Positions 18,401-27,650 of a stretch of DNA of 64,000 nucleotides are shown here, piece by piece. Where the stretch lies: positions 1,178,001 through 1,242,000 of the forward strand of contig NZ_CP016477.1 of NCBI RefSeq assembly GCF_001693275.1. Reading direction: 5' to 3'. Within the stretch, counting starts at the first letter, position 1. Every line of letters begins with the position of its first letter. The position numbers and the translations under genes were made by a program. The DNA comes from Picosynechococcus sp. PCC 7117 (lineage in GTDB: Bacteria > Cyanobacteriota > Cyanobacteriia > Cyanobacteriales > MRBY01). A model generated the notes under the pieces. The model ran no database searches. It saw only the letters and a program-made list of their open reading frames with translations, and had not been told where the DNA came from.

Positions 18401-19585
18401 TTATAAAGCTGGGCGTAATTTTAAGTAACCGTACAAAGCAGTTACGCCCACCACGATGCCGACGACCATTAAGCTGCCGTTAAGCCCCCACAGCCACGTT
18501 GCGCCATTGGCGATCGCCGCCAGCCCGATAAACAGCAACCGAAACGCAAAGCTATTCAGGGAAATCAGGGTCGCCCGTAGGTTCGAGGGAATTCGTTCAT
18601 TGAGATAGCTCAAGACCAACGGTGTGTTGCAGCCCCGCACAAGATAAATAACGACAATTAATAGAATCCCCCAGAGGTTTTCAATCAGGCCCATCGCAAT
18701 GTAGGCGATCGCCATACATCCCGGCAACAGCGCAAATAAGCGTCGATAGGAAAACCAACGGACGAGGGTGTGAATACGCCAAGAAATAAGGGCCATTGCC
18801 CCGTGAAACAATAGCCAAGCCCAGCCCAGTTGGGTCACATCCAGACCCCGTTCTACGAGATATTCTTGGGAAACCCACACCACCAAAAAAGAACCACAAC
18901 TCAAGGACGCCGAAAAGAGCAGGAGCCACCGGAGCGATGGCCTTTCCTGAAAAATTGCCCGAATCTGCGGCAACAAAGTACGCCAGCCCGGTGTTTTCTC
19001 AGAGTGCTGTTGGGGCGGTTCCCGGAGTGTCAATGCCAAGGCTAGATAAGCGCCAATGCAGAGGGTTTGTAAATAAAATGGATAGCGTAGATCCCACTGG
19101 GCGACCCAAGCACCACCGAGACCACAGATCGCTTCTGTGATGCCCATGATTGCTACCCCTTTTCCTTCCCAGGCGGCATATTTTTCGGTGCGACCGAGGG
19201 AAAGCAAACTATCGTAGGCGATCGCACTATCGGCCCCAGAGATTAAACTGCCACCAAGCCCTGCTAAAATTTCGGCCCAGGCAAACCAACTAAAACTGAC
19301 CTGGGTACAATAAATCAGCCAACCCACCAACCACAAACTCGCCCCCAGTACCAAACTATTTTTGCGGCCAAATTGATCGGCAAAATAACCCGAAGGAATT
19401 TCCCCCACAAAGATCGCCGCCGACAAAATAGCCTTGAGGGCGATCGCCTGGGCAATGGACAATCCCTGGGATTCGTAAAACAGCACAATTACCGGAATGG
19501 GAAACCAGGCAGATTCAAGGCCCTTAAGCAGCCAGAGGGTTGTTAAATTTTTAGCGGTTAGTTCTGCTGGTATTAAATACGCCAT
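18401..19585 (-). CDS. Major facilitator superfamily transporter
   Basis: The 394-residue protein has about 12 hydrophobic helices and the MFS loop 2-3 signature GYFADQFGRKNSLVLG. The opening LIPAELTAKNLTTLWLLKGL and the GADSAIAYDSLLSLGRTEKY segment resemble the group of MFS proteins annotated as putative drug or general solute carriers in cyanobacteria. The substrate is unknown. Its stop abuts the ndhN stop. The 300 bp upstream contain no gene. Confidence 0.85.
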   Translation of the reverse strand: MAYLIPAELTAKNLTTLWLLKGLESAWFPIPVIVLFYESQGLSIAQAIALKAILSAAIFVGEIPSGYFADQFGRKNSLVLGASLWLVGWLIYCTQVSFSWFAWAEILAGLGGSLISGADSAIAYDSLLSLGRTEKYAAWEGKGVAIMGITEAICGLGGAWVAQWDLRYPFYLQTLCIGAYLALALTLREPPQQHSEKTPGWRTLLPQIRAIFQERPSLRWLLLFSASLSCGSFLVVWVSQEYLVERGLDVTQLGWAWLLFHGAMALISWRIHTLVRWFSYRRLFALLPGCMAIAYIAMGLIENLWGILLIVVIYLVRGCNTPLVLSYLNERIPSNLRATLISLNSFAFRLLFIGLAAIANGATWLWGLNGSLMVVGIVVGVTALYGYLKLRPAL

Positions 19586-19886
19586 GTTTTGTCAAATACA
19601 CCACTGGTTTTACCGGGTGTTGCGAAACGCTGATTTTCATTGCTCGCCTGAATCGCCCAGCCCTTGTATCCACTGGCGATTAAGAAACAATAAGCAACGA
19701 CTGTCAAGCATAAATCGTCACTACAATGACAAATATTTCAAGGTGCTGCAAAAGACCTCAAAAAATTCAAATCTTACCCTAAGCAAACGTTTTTCGATCG
19801 GTTGAGACCGCCCCAAAAAAGGCAGTTTATTTGAGGTTGCTTTAAGATTCGCCCTTCTTTATTGTCGATTTTTTAACTGATTGATC
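19586..19886. other. Divergent promoter region, no gene seen
   Basis: This 301-bp stretch separates the divergent MFS and lipoprotein starts. It is AT-rich in its right half (about 19720-19880) and should hold both promoters. The short frames seen in it are extensions of shadows or end after a dozen codons. No strong hairpin with a T-tract was found. Confidence 0.55.
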
Positions 19887-20456
19887 ATGGTTCGTTTCAC
19901 AAATTCTTTTTTACAACCGATGCTACGGGCCGTTGCTCCCCTCACGGTGCTGACCCTCGCTGGCTGTTCTTTTTCCGTCGAAGGCTTATCCTTTGGTTTC
20001 GGGAACAGAACCCTCGATGCTGAAAAACTCGAAACAGAAATCTCCCAGGGACTTACCACCCAAACGGGATTGGCGACGACAGCAGTGACTTGCCCTGAAG
20101 ATCAAGCCATCGAAGCGGGAAATGTGTTTAGCTGTGAGGCCGCTTTGGAAGGAGGCCAAACCCTCGCCATTCAAGTCACCCAAAATGATGACGAGGGCAA
20201 TGTTAACTGGAGTGCCGATGAGGGCCTCGCAAATCTTCGGGGATTAATCTCCAGTGAAACTTTAGAAACACAAATCGCCCAGGGCATTGCTGAACAGTTA
20301 AACATCGAGGCAACCATCGATTGTGGTGCTCCCTATCGGATCTTGCTCACCGGTGAAAGTTTTAACTGCACGGCCACAGATAATTCTGGTAATTCGGCTT
20401 CTGTGGCAGTAACCGCTGAGGATGATGCGGGCAATGTGGTGTGGCGACTGCAATAA
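19887..20456 (+). CDS. Lipoprotein with two DUF4333-like repeats
   Basis: From the ATG at 19887 the protein has 189 residues. The N-terminal signal ends in a lipobox LTLAGC with Cys27 as the lipidation site. Two homologous modules follow: one from about residue 39 (LDAEKLETEISQGL ... NVNW) and one from about residue 116 (ISSETLETQIAQGI ... NVVW). Each has two cysteines in T(C/D)C...F(S/N)C positions, probably a disulfide pair, as in DUF4333 modules. Function unknown; probably membrane-anchored and extracytoplasmic. aroB follows after 102 bp. Confidence 0.75.
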   Translation: MVRFTNSFLQPMLRAVAPLTVLTLAGCSFSVEGLSFGFGNRTLDAEKLETEISQGLTTQTGLATTAVTCPEDQAIEAGNVFSCEAALEGGQTLAIQVTQNDDEGNVNWSADEGLANLRGLISSETLETQIAQGIAEQLNIEATIDCGAPYRILLTGESFNCTATDNSGNSASVAVTAEDDAGNVVWRLQ

Positions 20457-20558
20457 ATTAGGCTTCGGGATTCCCAGAGTGCCCCAAAAGGCGATCGCCA
20501 CCTTGTAAAATATCCACTTAACCATTGAGTTTTTTAACAGCAAGCACCTCAAAGCATT

Positions 20559-21656
20559 ATGGACGCAACAACGCGGGTAGAACTGGGAGAAAATAGCTAC
20601 GATATTGCGATCGCCAAAGGAAGCCTCCAACAAATCGGGACTTTTCTCCGTCCCCTCGACTTGGGTCAGAAGGTCTTAATCATCTCCAACCCGGAAATTT
20701 ACGGTCACTATGGCGAAACGGTGGTGAATTCTCTCCAGGCCGCTGGCTTTAGCGTTGATACCCACCTAATCCCTGCTGGAGAACAGTCTAAAAATCTGGC
20801 CTCCATCGAAAAAATTTACGACACAGCCTTTAAAAATCGCCTTGAACGCTCCTCGACGCTGCTCGCCCTTGGGGGTGGTGTGATTGGTGATATGACTGGG
20901 TTTGCGGCGGCCACCTGGCTCCGGGGCATTAACTTTGTGCAGGTGCCCACGACTCTGCTTGCAATGGTCGATGCGTCCGTCGGCGGTAAAACAGGGGTGA
21001 ATCATCCCCAAGGCAAGAATTTAATCGGGGCATTCTACCAGCCGAAATTTGTCCTCATCGACCCGATGGTACTTAAGACTTTGCCGGTGCGAGAATTCCG
21101 GGCGGGCATGGCGGAAGTGATTAAATACGGTGTGATTTGGGACGCCGATCTCTTTACGAAACTCGAAGCCGCTGAGCAGATTGATAGCTACGAAACCATT
21201 GACCCCGATTTGCTGGATCTGATTCTGGAGCGTTCTTGCCGGGCGAAGGCGGAAGTCGTCAGCCAAGATGAGCGGGAATCGGGCTTGCGGGCGATCTTGA
21301 ACTACGGCCACACCCTCGGTCATGCCGTCGAAAGTTTGACCCACTACGAAACCTTTGTCCACGGGGAAGGGGTTGCCATTGGGATGGCTCTGGCAGGGGC
21401 GATCGCCACCCGGATGAACCTCTGGACGACGGCTGAGACCCAACGCCAAGATGCCTTGATTAAAAAAGCAGGTCTTCCCACCGAATGCCCCAATCATTTA
21501 GCAATTGAAGCGATTCTGGAGACCCTCCAGAGCGATAAAAAGGTGAAGTCGGGGAAAGTCCGGTTTGTCCTCCCGACCAAAATTGGGGAGGTCTTAATCA
21601 CCGATCAAGTCAGCGCCGACCTGATCACCGACGTTTTAGCACCCGCCCTCTGCTAG
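20559..21656 (+). CDS. aroB: 3-dehydroquinate synthase
   Basis: The 365-residue enzyme converts DAHP to 3-dehydroquinate, the second step of the shikimate pathway, using NAD+ and a metal. Clear marks are [22 protein letters not shown] (NAD site), the [20 protein letters not shown] stretch (split across two lines in the DNA), [11 protein letters not shown], and the metal ligands in [12 protein letters not shown] and HGEGVAIGM. Length and ends are normal. The TAG stop is 4 bp from the convergent gshB stop. Confidence 0.96.
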   Translation: MDATTRVELGENSYDIAIAKGSLQQIGTFLRPLDLGQKVLIISNPEIYGHYGETVVNSLQAAGFSVDTHLIPAGEQSKNLASIEKIYDTAFKNRLERSSTLLALGGGVIGDMTGFAAATWLRGINFVQVPTTLLAMVDASVGGKTGVNHPQGKNLIGAFYQPKFVLIDPMVLKTLPVREFRAGMAEVIKYGVIWDADLFTKLEAAEQIDSYETIDPDLLDLILERSCRAKAEVVSQDERESGLRAILNYGHTLGHAVESLTHYETFVHGEGVAIGMALAGAIATRMNLWTTAETQRQDALIKKAGLPTECPNHLAIEAILETLQSDKKVKSGKVRFVLPTKIGEVLITDQVSADLITDVLAPALC

Positions 21657-21660
21657 AAAT

Positions 21661-22629
21661 TTAGGGGGATGTCTGCTCTGCCACCCATTCGATCACCTGT
21701 TTACCGATGGAGACCCCATCGAGGCGATCGGCTTCCCGGACACCTGTGGGACTGGTGACATTCACCTCCGTCACATAGCCACCAATAATATCGAGGCCGA
21801 CAAAATATAACCCATCGGCCCTGAGTTGGGGGGCTAAGGTTGCGGCAATTTCTCGGTCGCGCTCCGTAATATCCACCTGGGCGATGCGACCACCAACGGC
21901 CATATTCCCCCGGAAATCGTCCCCCGTCGGAATCCGGTTTACGGCCCCAATCGGGTCTCCATCTAGGACGATCAGACGCTTATCGCCTGCCTGGGCAGCG
22001 GGCAAAAATTCCTGCACCATCACCGGCTCTTTACCCTGTTTGGTGCTGATTTCCACGAGGGAATTGAAATTGCGATCGCCTTTTTCGATTAACAAAATCC
22101 CTTCCCCTGCTTTCCCACCGAGGGGCTTTAAAACAGCTTTTCCTTTGGCTTCGATAAATTGTCGTGCCACTGCCTTTTCTGTAGTGATAATGCTGGCGGG
22201 AATTACCGTGGGAAACCGGAGGGCATAGAGTTTTTCGTTGGCGGCGCGGATCCCCTGGGGATTATTCAACACCAGGGTTTTGGTGGGGATGAGCAAATCC
22301 AAAATGTAGGTGGCATAGAGATAGGCCGAAGTCACAGGCGGATCGGTGCGCATAAAGACCGCATTCATCTCCGTGAGGGGCAACAATTTCCGTTCTCCGA
22401 GGCGAAACCAATGTTCCTCAGCAACCCAGAGACCATTTTCCAAACGCACTGGCTCTAATTGCACTGCCTGCAGCGTTGCCCAGGCCTGGTGGTCAACCAC
22501 ACTCAACTGCTCCATGGTCGTAATCCAAACCTCATGGCCGAGGAGTTGGGCTGCTTCCATAAAAGCCACCGTCGTATCATGGCAGGGGTCAAGGTTGGCA
22601 ATGGGATCGAGGATAAAAGCCAGTTTCAC
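21661..22629 (-). CDS. gshB: Glutathione synthetase
   Basis: I take the GTG at 22629, which gives the family opening MKLAFILDPIANLDPCHDTT and has AGGAAG about 11 bases upstream. A GTG at 22662 would add 11 residues. The product, 322 residues, is the prokaryotic ATP-grasp glutathione synthetase joining gamma-glutamylcysteine and glycine. Evidence: VFMRTDPPV, AVLKPLGGKAGEGI (ATP-binding loop), VQEFLPAAQAGDKRLIVLDG and EVNVTSPTGVREAD. No gshA is nearby. Confidence 0.95.
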   Translation of the reverse strand: MKLAFILDPIANLDPCHDTTVAFMEAAQLLGHEVWITTMEQLSVVDHQAWATLQAVQLEPVRLENGLWVAEEHWFRLGERKLLPLTEMNAVFMRTDPPVTSAYLYATYILDLLIPTKTLVLNNPQGIRAANEKLYALRFPTVIPASIITTEKAVARQFIEAKGKAVLKPLGGKAGEGILLIEKGDRNFNSLVEISTKQGKEPVMVQEFLPAAQAGDKRLIVLDGDPIGAVNRIPTGDDFRGNMAVGGRIAQVDITERDREIAATLAPQLRADGLYFVGLDIIGGYVTEVNVTSPTGVREADRLDGVSIGKQVIEWVAEQTSP

Positions 22630-22704
22630 AGGGGGTTGCTTCCTAAACACAATGGAACCCACTGATCATAATCAATCGCCAATTGAAAAGGCAAAAGATT
22701 AGTT

Positions 22705-23727
22705 TTACCCAAGGGAGGCGATCGCCGTGGCAATATCCAAAACTAAAAACCGATCCAGGGCTTGGTACATCCAGTGGATAGAGCCTAAATCCCCTTGTTG
22801 AGTCGGCTGAAAACCCAGGGTTGTGGCTAATTGAGCATAGCTCGGATGGATGATTAGAGTATGCAGATCACACAGATTGGGAAAATCCCCTTGCATTTTC
22901 CGTAAGGTTTGCTGGGCATCCACCAGAAAGGTCAGTCGATAAGCCGTTAAATATGTTGGATCAATCACCCAACTGCGAATGAATACCGATACACAGGTTT
23001 CGTCACCCACAGTGGCCAGGGTAAATGGATCGACGGCGGCCATCGTACTGAGGTGCAATGCCTTTTTTGCAGGCCGAAAAAAATTCACATCGGAGCGGGG
23101 GGCGGTCGGATAGAGCAGATAAAAGCCCACCGGATTTTGATTATCCACACGCCTTAACACCCGCATTCCCCTGGGATATTGTTGTCCCCACTGGCGCAAC
23201 AGTCTGGCAATCCGGTGGGGCACGGCATCGTTATTTTTGTTCATCCAGTTGTAATTTACCGCGAGCAAATTCGCTACGGGAATCGCATCACAACGGGGAT
23301 TAAACTCCCCCAAGGTTAGGGAAACAACCTCGTCGGTTTCAGCACTCAAAACCTGTTGCGGTAACGGCAAAATTTCAATGCAGGTGGTGTTGCCGTCGAA
23401 ATATTTGCGAATCAACCCCAAGGCCGCCAGCTTATCTAGCATCATACCTGCGGCGCGATCGCCGCCTTTTTCCTGATCGCCATAAAACAATTCTGCTGCC
23501 TCCCGGTGGGTACAAATAATCGCCCCAAATTGGGTTTGCAGTTCCGTTAAGGGGGGCTGTAGCTGAGGCTCGTGCGTTAGTTTCGCCTTCACCAGGAGAT
23601 AGATCCAAAGACGCAAAAAATATTCAGCCCGCACCCGCGTGAGGCCCACCACCTGCTTTAGCTGGGTCAGCAAGGCCTGTTTTTGGGTAGTAGGGAACCA
23701 GTGCTCAAGCTCCTGGAGGGTAATCAT
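22705..23727 (-). CDS. Unknown cytosolic protein, 340 residues
   Basis: I do not recognise this gene with certainty. It has no signal peptide and no transmembrane helix. The N-terminal half is helical and charged, with segments such as FGAIICTHREAAELFYG and AAGMMLDKLAALGLIRKYFDG that look like a winged-helix DNA- or protein-binding fold. The C-terminal half (FYLLYPTAPRSDVNFF ... VSVFIRSWVIDPTYLTAYRLTFLVDA) looks like a mixed alpha/beta domain. Coding bias and HIP1 sites fit the neighbours, so it is a resident gene. It is upstream of gshB by 75 bp on the same strand. Confidence 0.7.
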   Translation of the reverse strand: MITLQELEHWFPTTQKQALLTQLKQVVGLTRVRAEYFLRLWIYLLVKAKLTHEPQLQPPLTELQTQFGAIICTHREAAELFYGDQEKGGDRAAGMMLDKLAALGLIRKYFDGNTTCIEILPLPQQVLSAETDEVVSLTLGEFNPRCDAIPVANLLAVNYNWMNKNNDAVPHRIARLLRQWGQQYPRGMRVLRRVDNQNPVGFYLLYPTAPRSDVNFFRPAKKALHLSTMAAVDPFTLATVGDETCVSVFIRSWVIDPTYLTAYRLTFLVDAQQTLRKMQGDFPNLCDLHTLIIHPSYAQLATTLGFQPTQQGDLGSIHWMYQALDRFLVLDIATAIASLG

Positions 23728-23864
23728 GGCTTTCTCTGGAAGTCTAATTACTTCATCCTACTTCACCTTACTTCTACGGGCTTGGGTTTGCTCATTGCGG
23801 CTACAGAAAATCTTTCCCGACAATAAAAGTAACCAAATACAAATCACCATTGAGGTTCCAGATC

Positions 23865-24155
23865 ATGGCCACTCCTAAATTTGATGCCCCAGCCACCCAC
23901 ACCAACGCTTGGATTTTTCAAACCTGGTTAGCGTTTATTCTGTCCCTCAGTGCCATGGGGATCGGCATTTATCTGTTGCCCCTCAACGGTTGGATGAAAA
24001 GCTACCTGGGCATGGGGTTTGTGTTTTCGATTAGCTCTACCATTAGCCTGGCGAAGACGACTAGGGACTTAGAAGAATCAAAACGAATCTTCAATCGGGT
24101 TGACGAGGCTAAACTCGAAAAACTATTGGCAGAATATGATCCGTTTAATAAATAG
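23865..24155 (+). CDS. YiaA/YiaB-type two-helix membrane protein
   Basis: The ATG at 23865 gives 96 residues: a polar start (MATPKFDAPATHTNAW), two hydrophobic helices (IFQTWLAFILSLSAMGIGIYLLP and SYLGMGFVFSISSTISLAK) and a charged tail. The conserved TRDLEES after helix 2 fits the YiaAB helix family. Function unknown. Its stop lies 17 bp before the left end of the first IS element, so the insertion narrowly missed the gene but probably removed it from its native downstream sequence. Confidence 0.75.
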   Translation: MATPKFDAPATHTNAWIFQTWLAFILSLSAMGIGIYLLPLNGWMKSYLGMGFVFSISSTISLAKTTRDLEESKRIFNRVDEAKLEKLLAEYDPFNK

Positions 24156-24164
24156 GTCTTGGTT

Positions 24165-24172
24165 CCCAAAAA
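24165..24172. repeat. Target-site duplication, left of IS copy 1
   Basis: The 8 bases CCCAAAAA precede the IS end and are repeated exactly at 24953-24960. An 8-bp duplication is usual for IS1-family transposition. Confidence 0.9.
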
Positions 24173-24952
24173 GGTAGTACTAAAGGGGTAATGAGGAATT
24201 GTAGTGATGGATGAAATTCCACAATAGTCCAATGTGATTAAATACACACTTGGAGAAGGCTAGACTGCGTCTCACAAACCGTGACATCCTTTGCCTCACA
24301 GTACAATTAAAGCGCTCAATATAACTGGTTTTACCACTCTGTTTGCTAACCACCCGATGACGCTTTGAAGGGAATACGCCACGGTAGGCTTCCCACTCAT
24401 CCGTGTAGAAGACTCCACATTGCCGATATACCCCAGGCAATGACGCCCACAGTGCTTTTGCACTCTCTCGACCACGGCAACCAACGTGCAGACCAATAAT
24501 TTCCCGGGTTTGAACGTCAAGGGCCAGCCAGACCCACTGTTTATTGCCTTTGTGGTCAACAAAAGACCAGAGTTCGTCACACTGCACCTTTAAAGACCCC
24601 TTTTTTTGGGGACAACCTTGGCCCTTCTTGGTACTTGTGCTGCTTTCATATTGACGTAATTTTGCAGCCATTGTTCAGAAACTTGAACAGCTCTGGCGAT
24701 GCCGGCCATCGAAATACGTTCGAAAAGCAGACGGTCAATCAGAGCGCGGGTTTCAGCATCAATGAGTTTATTGGTGGGATGTTCCACGAATTGACGACCG
24801 CATTGCTTGCAGAGAAAGCGCTGTTTACCGTTGTGGATGTGCCCATTTTTGACTGTATGTTGGGATTGACAGCTGGGACATTGAGGCATGGGTCGGAGTC
24901 AATGACTTCCGTTCTACCTTAACAAAACCGTCATTACCCTTTTAGTACCACC
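24173..24952 (-). mobile_element. IS1-family insertion sequence, copy 1 (780 bp)
   Basis: The element begins GGTAGTACTAAAGGGGTAAT at its left end. At the other end, read inward on the minus strand, it begins GGTGGTACTAAAAGGGTAAT: inverted terminal repeats of about 22 bp with two mismatches. It is flanked by the perfect 8-bp repeat CCCAAAAA. It encodes overlapping InsA- and InsB-like frames on the minus strand. Both frames are identical in protein sequence to copy 2 at 38973-39752, and the parts of the DNA I compared are identical too, so transposition was recent. It lies between the YiaA-like gene and the glmS terminator. Confidence 0.92.
24180..24889 (-). CDS. IS1-family transposase InsA/InsB' (frameshift product), copy 1
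   Basis: Two frames overlap: an InsA-like frame (24590-24889, 99 residues) and an InsB-like frame (24180-24671). InsA has a zinc-ribbon (CPSCQSQHTVKNG ... FLCKQCGRQF) and a helix-turn-helix (GIARAVQVSEQWLQNYV). InsB holds the catalytic part (VQCDELWSFVDHKGNKQWVW, FYTDEWEAYRG, SYIERFNCTVRQRMSRFVR). A seven-A run on the coding strand (24601-24607 as T7) allows a -1 shift from PKK|RGL to PKK|KGSLKVQ, giving a fused transposase of about 235 residues as in IS1. All visible acidic catalytic residues remain. Confidence 0.88.
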
Positions 24953-24960
24953 CCCAAAAA
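24953..24960. repeat. Target-site duplication, right of IS copy 1
   Basis: This is the exact copy of CCCAAAAA at 24165-24172. Here it forms part of the A-run that is the T-tract of the glmS terminator. Confidence 0.9.
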
Positions 24961-24987
24961 ATTGGGGAGAGCAATAATGTTCTCCCC
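24956..24987 (-). terminator. Rho-independent terminator of glmS
   Basis: On the minus strand a 7-bp perfect stem (GGGGAGA with TCTCCCC, arms 24981-24987 and 24964-24970) with a 10-base loop is followed by AATTTTTT. It lies 39 bp beyond the glmS stop. The IS target duplication uses the distal part of the T-tract, so the six T residues are still present next to the stem. Confidence 0.8.
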
Positions 24988-25025
24988 GGACTGGAGATAT
25001 GGGGCGATCGCCTTTATTTTTTCCT

Positions 25026-26897
25026 TTATTCCACCGTGACAGATTTGGCGAGGTTACGCGGTTGATCCACATCTAAGCCCCGTCGTGCGGCGATGTGATA
25101 GGAAAGGAGCTGGAGAGGAATCACCGCCAATAGGGGTGACAAAATTTCGTCCACCGCCGCTACTGGTAACACTTCATCAAAGGTTTGGGTCGCTTCCGTA
25201 TCATCCAGGGCTGTCACGCCGATCAAAAGGGCATCCCGTGCCTTTGCTTCCTGGGCATTGGAAATCACCTTTTCGTAAATGTCCCCTGGCATGGCGATCG
25301 CCACCACGGGCACCTTCGCATCCAGGAGGGCAATGGGGCCATGTTTCATTTCCCCGGCAGGATAACCCTCGGCGTGGATGTAGCTGATTTCCTTGAGTTT
25401 GAGGGCACCTTCTAGGGCAATGGGAAAGTTAATCCCCCGACCAATAAAGATGAAGTCCTGGGTATCAGTGAAATTGTGGGCCAATTCTTCGATGCTCTTT
25501 TCTTGATCCGCCAGGATTGACTCAATTTGGGTCGGAATCTGCTGTAATCCGGTGACAATGTGCTGGAGTTTTTCAGGGGCGAGGGTTTGACGCCGGGCCG
25601 CCAACTCCAGGGCCAGGCAATAAAAGCTCATCAGTTGCGCCGTAAAGGTTTTGGTGGCCGCAACACCGATTTCAATGCCGGCATGGGTATAGAGCACTTG
25701 GTCAACGATGTGGGTGATCGTGCTTTCCGAACGATTGGTAATGCCTAAAAGTCGAGCCTTGAGGTGATCGTTGTGGTGGAGGCGACGCTCTTTTTCCATT
25801 TCTAGGGCGGCGATCGTATCGGCGGTTTCACCGGACTGGGTCACGCCAATGGTCAGGGTATTGGGCATGATCGGTGAAGGAGAATAGCGAAACTCCGAGG
25901 CATAGTGCACAAAGGTGGGAATGCCGGCGAGTTGTTCGAGTAAATATTTCCCCACGAGGCTGGCGTGCCAACTGGTACCGCAGGCCACGATTTGGATATG
26001 GTCGATGTTGTCGAGAAATGTGGGGTCATTAATACCGAGGTTGATCGGCTGGGCTGCTTCTGGATTGAGATAGACTTCGAGGTTGGTGCGCACCACCGCC
26101 GGCTGCTCATAGATTTCCTTGAGCATATAGTGCCGGAAGCCTTGTTTTTCCACTTGACCGGGGTTCCAGTCGAGGGTGCGGGGGGCTTTTTTGAGGCGAT
26201 CGCCCGCAAAATTATAAATTTCCATGCCCAGGGGCGTCATCCGGGCCATTTCACCGTTTTCGAGGGTTAGAACTGCCCGGGTGTGGGGAATTAATGCCGT
26301 AATATCCGAGGCACAGAAAAATTCTCCCTGGCCAAACCCCAGGGTCAAGGGCGCTTGCTGCCGGGCAACGATCAATTCATCGGGATAGTCCACACAAATA
26401 ACGGCGATCGCAAAGGCTCCTTCCAACCGTTGCACAGCCTTTTGTACCGCAGCGAGGAGGGGTTCCGGTTCAGATTTCGTCGTTTGGAGCACATCCGCAA
26501 TCAGATGGGGGATGACTTCCGTATCTGTTTCCGACAGGAAAGTATAGCCTTTGCCCTGGAGTTCTTCCCGCAACTCCCGGTAATTTTCCACGATGCCATT
26601 TTGAACCACGGCCACCCGTTGCGCCATGTCCAAATGGGGATGGGCATTGTGTTCCTCTGGTTTCCCATGGGTTGCCCAGCGGGTGTGACCAATGCCAATG
26701 GTGGCGGGAGTACTGGTCCCTTCTAATTTTTCCCGGAGACGATATAGTTTGCCCTTGGCCCGTACCGAGTGGAGTTTTTCTTGCCAGATCGTCGCAATGC
26801 CCGCCGAATCATAGCCCCGGTACTCTAGCCGTTCTAAGCCTGAGACCAGAATATCTGTTGCCGCTTGCGTGCCTAAATATCCCACAATGCCACACAT
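25026..26897 (-). CDS. glmS: Glutamine--fructose-6-phosphate aminotransferase
   Basis: The 623-residue enzyme makes glucosamine-6-phosphate, the entry to peptidoglycan and lipopolysaccharide precursors. The N-terminal glutaminase starts MCGIVGYLG with nucleophile Cys2 and carries GHTRWATHGKP and NGIVENYRELRE. Two SIS domains follow (VACGTSWHASLVGKY, VTQSGETADTIAAL, FIGRGINFPIALEGALKLKE), ending DQPRNLAKSVTVE as the family does. GGGAGA precedes the start by about 8 bases. A glmS ribozyme was not seen in the 77 bp upstream, which is too short for one anyway. Confidence 0.96.
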   Translation of the reverse strand: MCGIVGYLGTQAATDILVSGLERLEYRGYDSAGIATIWQEKLHSVRAKGKLYRLREKLEGTSTPATIGIGHTRWATHGKPEEHNAHPHLDMAQRVAVVQNGIVENYRELREELQGKGYTFLSETDTEVIPHLIADVLQTTKSEPEPLLAAVQKAVQRLEGAFAIAVICVDYPDELIVARQQAPLTLGFGQGEFFCASDITALIPHTRAVLTLENGEMARMTPLGMEIYNFAGDRLKKAPRTLDWNPGQVEKQGFRHYMLKEIYEQPAVVRTNLEVYLNPEAAQPINLGINDPTFLDNIDHIQIVACGTSWHASLVGKYLLEQLAGIPTFVHYASEFRYSPSPIMPNTLTIGVTQSGETADTIAALEMEKERRLHHNDHLKARLLGITNRSESTITHIVDQVLYTHAGIEIGVAATKTFTAQLMSFYCLALELAARRQTLAPEKLQHIVTGLQQIPTQIESILADQEKSIEELAHNFTDTQDFIFIGRGINFPIALEGALKLKEISYIHAEGYPAGEMKHGPIALLDAKVPVVAIAMPGDIYEKVISNAQEAKARDALLIGVTALDDTEATQTFDEVLPVAAVDEILSPLLAVIPLQLLSYHIAARRGLDVDQPRNLAKSVTVE

Positions 26898-26974
26898 AAA
26901 ATCAGGTCTCCCTACACGAAAAATGAGCCGTTACTATCCTATAGTCTTTAACCTTGAATTTTTGTTTTTGTTCC

Positions 26975-27532
26975 CTAGAAACGATCGGATTCTGGGACTG
27001 AGGTCGTTCCGGGTTGATTAAGGAAAAGATTCCCTGCCGCATCATTTTGATAGATACAGTTAATACTCGGTGATCCTTGCAGACTACCGGTATAGCCAAA
27101 GGTATTCATGCGCCGTTTGCAATCATTGACCTGTTCTGATGTGACCAGGTTCTGCCGTTCCAGAATGGCCCAGTTATTTTGCCGAATCACACAGCCTGGT
27201 TCCATCTGCGGCTGAGTGACAAAGACATTGAAGGGGTTGAGGGTCACAAAGATTTTCATGTCCGTCACAATGGCACTCGCACCAAATTGTTGGCAAAGTT
27301 CAGCATCCGGAGCTTGACGGTCAATTTCCAGGCGAGAATCAATGCTTGTCGGGTTAAGATTGGTACTGGAGCTAAAGCCGATGCCCACCGTCACCCCTAG
27401 GACAAAAATTCCCCCAAACAGTGCCAGAGTTGCATAGTTGAAGTTAAAGAGGGACTTTTTTGGTTCCCGTTCGGGATACCTCGGACGGTCGTAGGGAGGG
27501 CGATCGTAACGTGAACGAGTTTGACGTTTCAT
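26975..27532 (-). CDS. DUF3172 membrane-anchored protein
   Basis: The 185-residue protein has a basic, Tyr/Pro/Arg-rich N-terminus (MKRQTRSRYDRPPYDRPRYP), one transmembrane helix (ATLALFGGIFVLGVTVGIGF) and a soluble domain. The domain has APDAELCQQFGASAIVTDMK, FVTLNPFNVFVTQPQMEPGCV and VNDCKRRMNTFGYTGSL. This is the DUF3172 family, found in cyanobacteria and plastid-bearing organisms, with no established function known to me. The soluble part holds four cysteines that could pair outside the cytosol. glmS lies 77 bp downstream. Confidence 0.85.
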   Translation of the reverse strand: MKRQTRSRYDRPPYDRPRYPEREPKKSLFNFNYATLALFGGIFVLGVTVGIGFSSSTNLNPTSIDSRLEIDRQAPDAELCQQFGASAIVTDMKIFVTLNPFNVFVTQPQMEPGCVIRQNNWAILERQNLVTSEQVNDCKRRMNTFGYTGSLQGSPSINCIYQNDAAGNLFLNQPGTTSVPESDRF

Positions 27533-27650
27533 CAGCGGATATCTATGGGGAACAGCGGCTCCATCAAGTCGATACGATACTTTGTTAAGTGATCATTCTA
27601 TCCACTATAGCGATTTACTACTCCACCCGGAGCTTATCTCGAGGTTTTCC

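Noticed and set aside
26898-26974. Possible glmS ribozyme upstream of glmS
   Set aside because: Only 77 bp separate glmS from the upstream gene, too short for the ribozyme, and no such core was seen.
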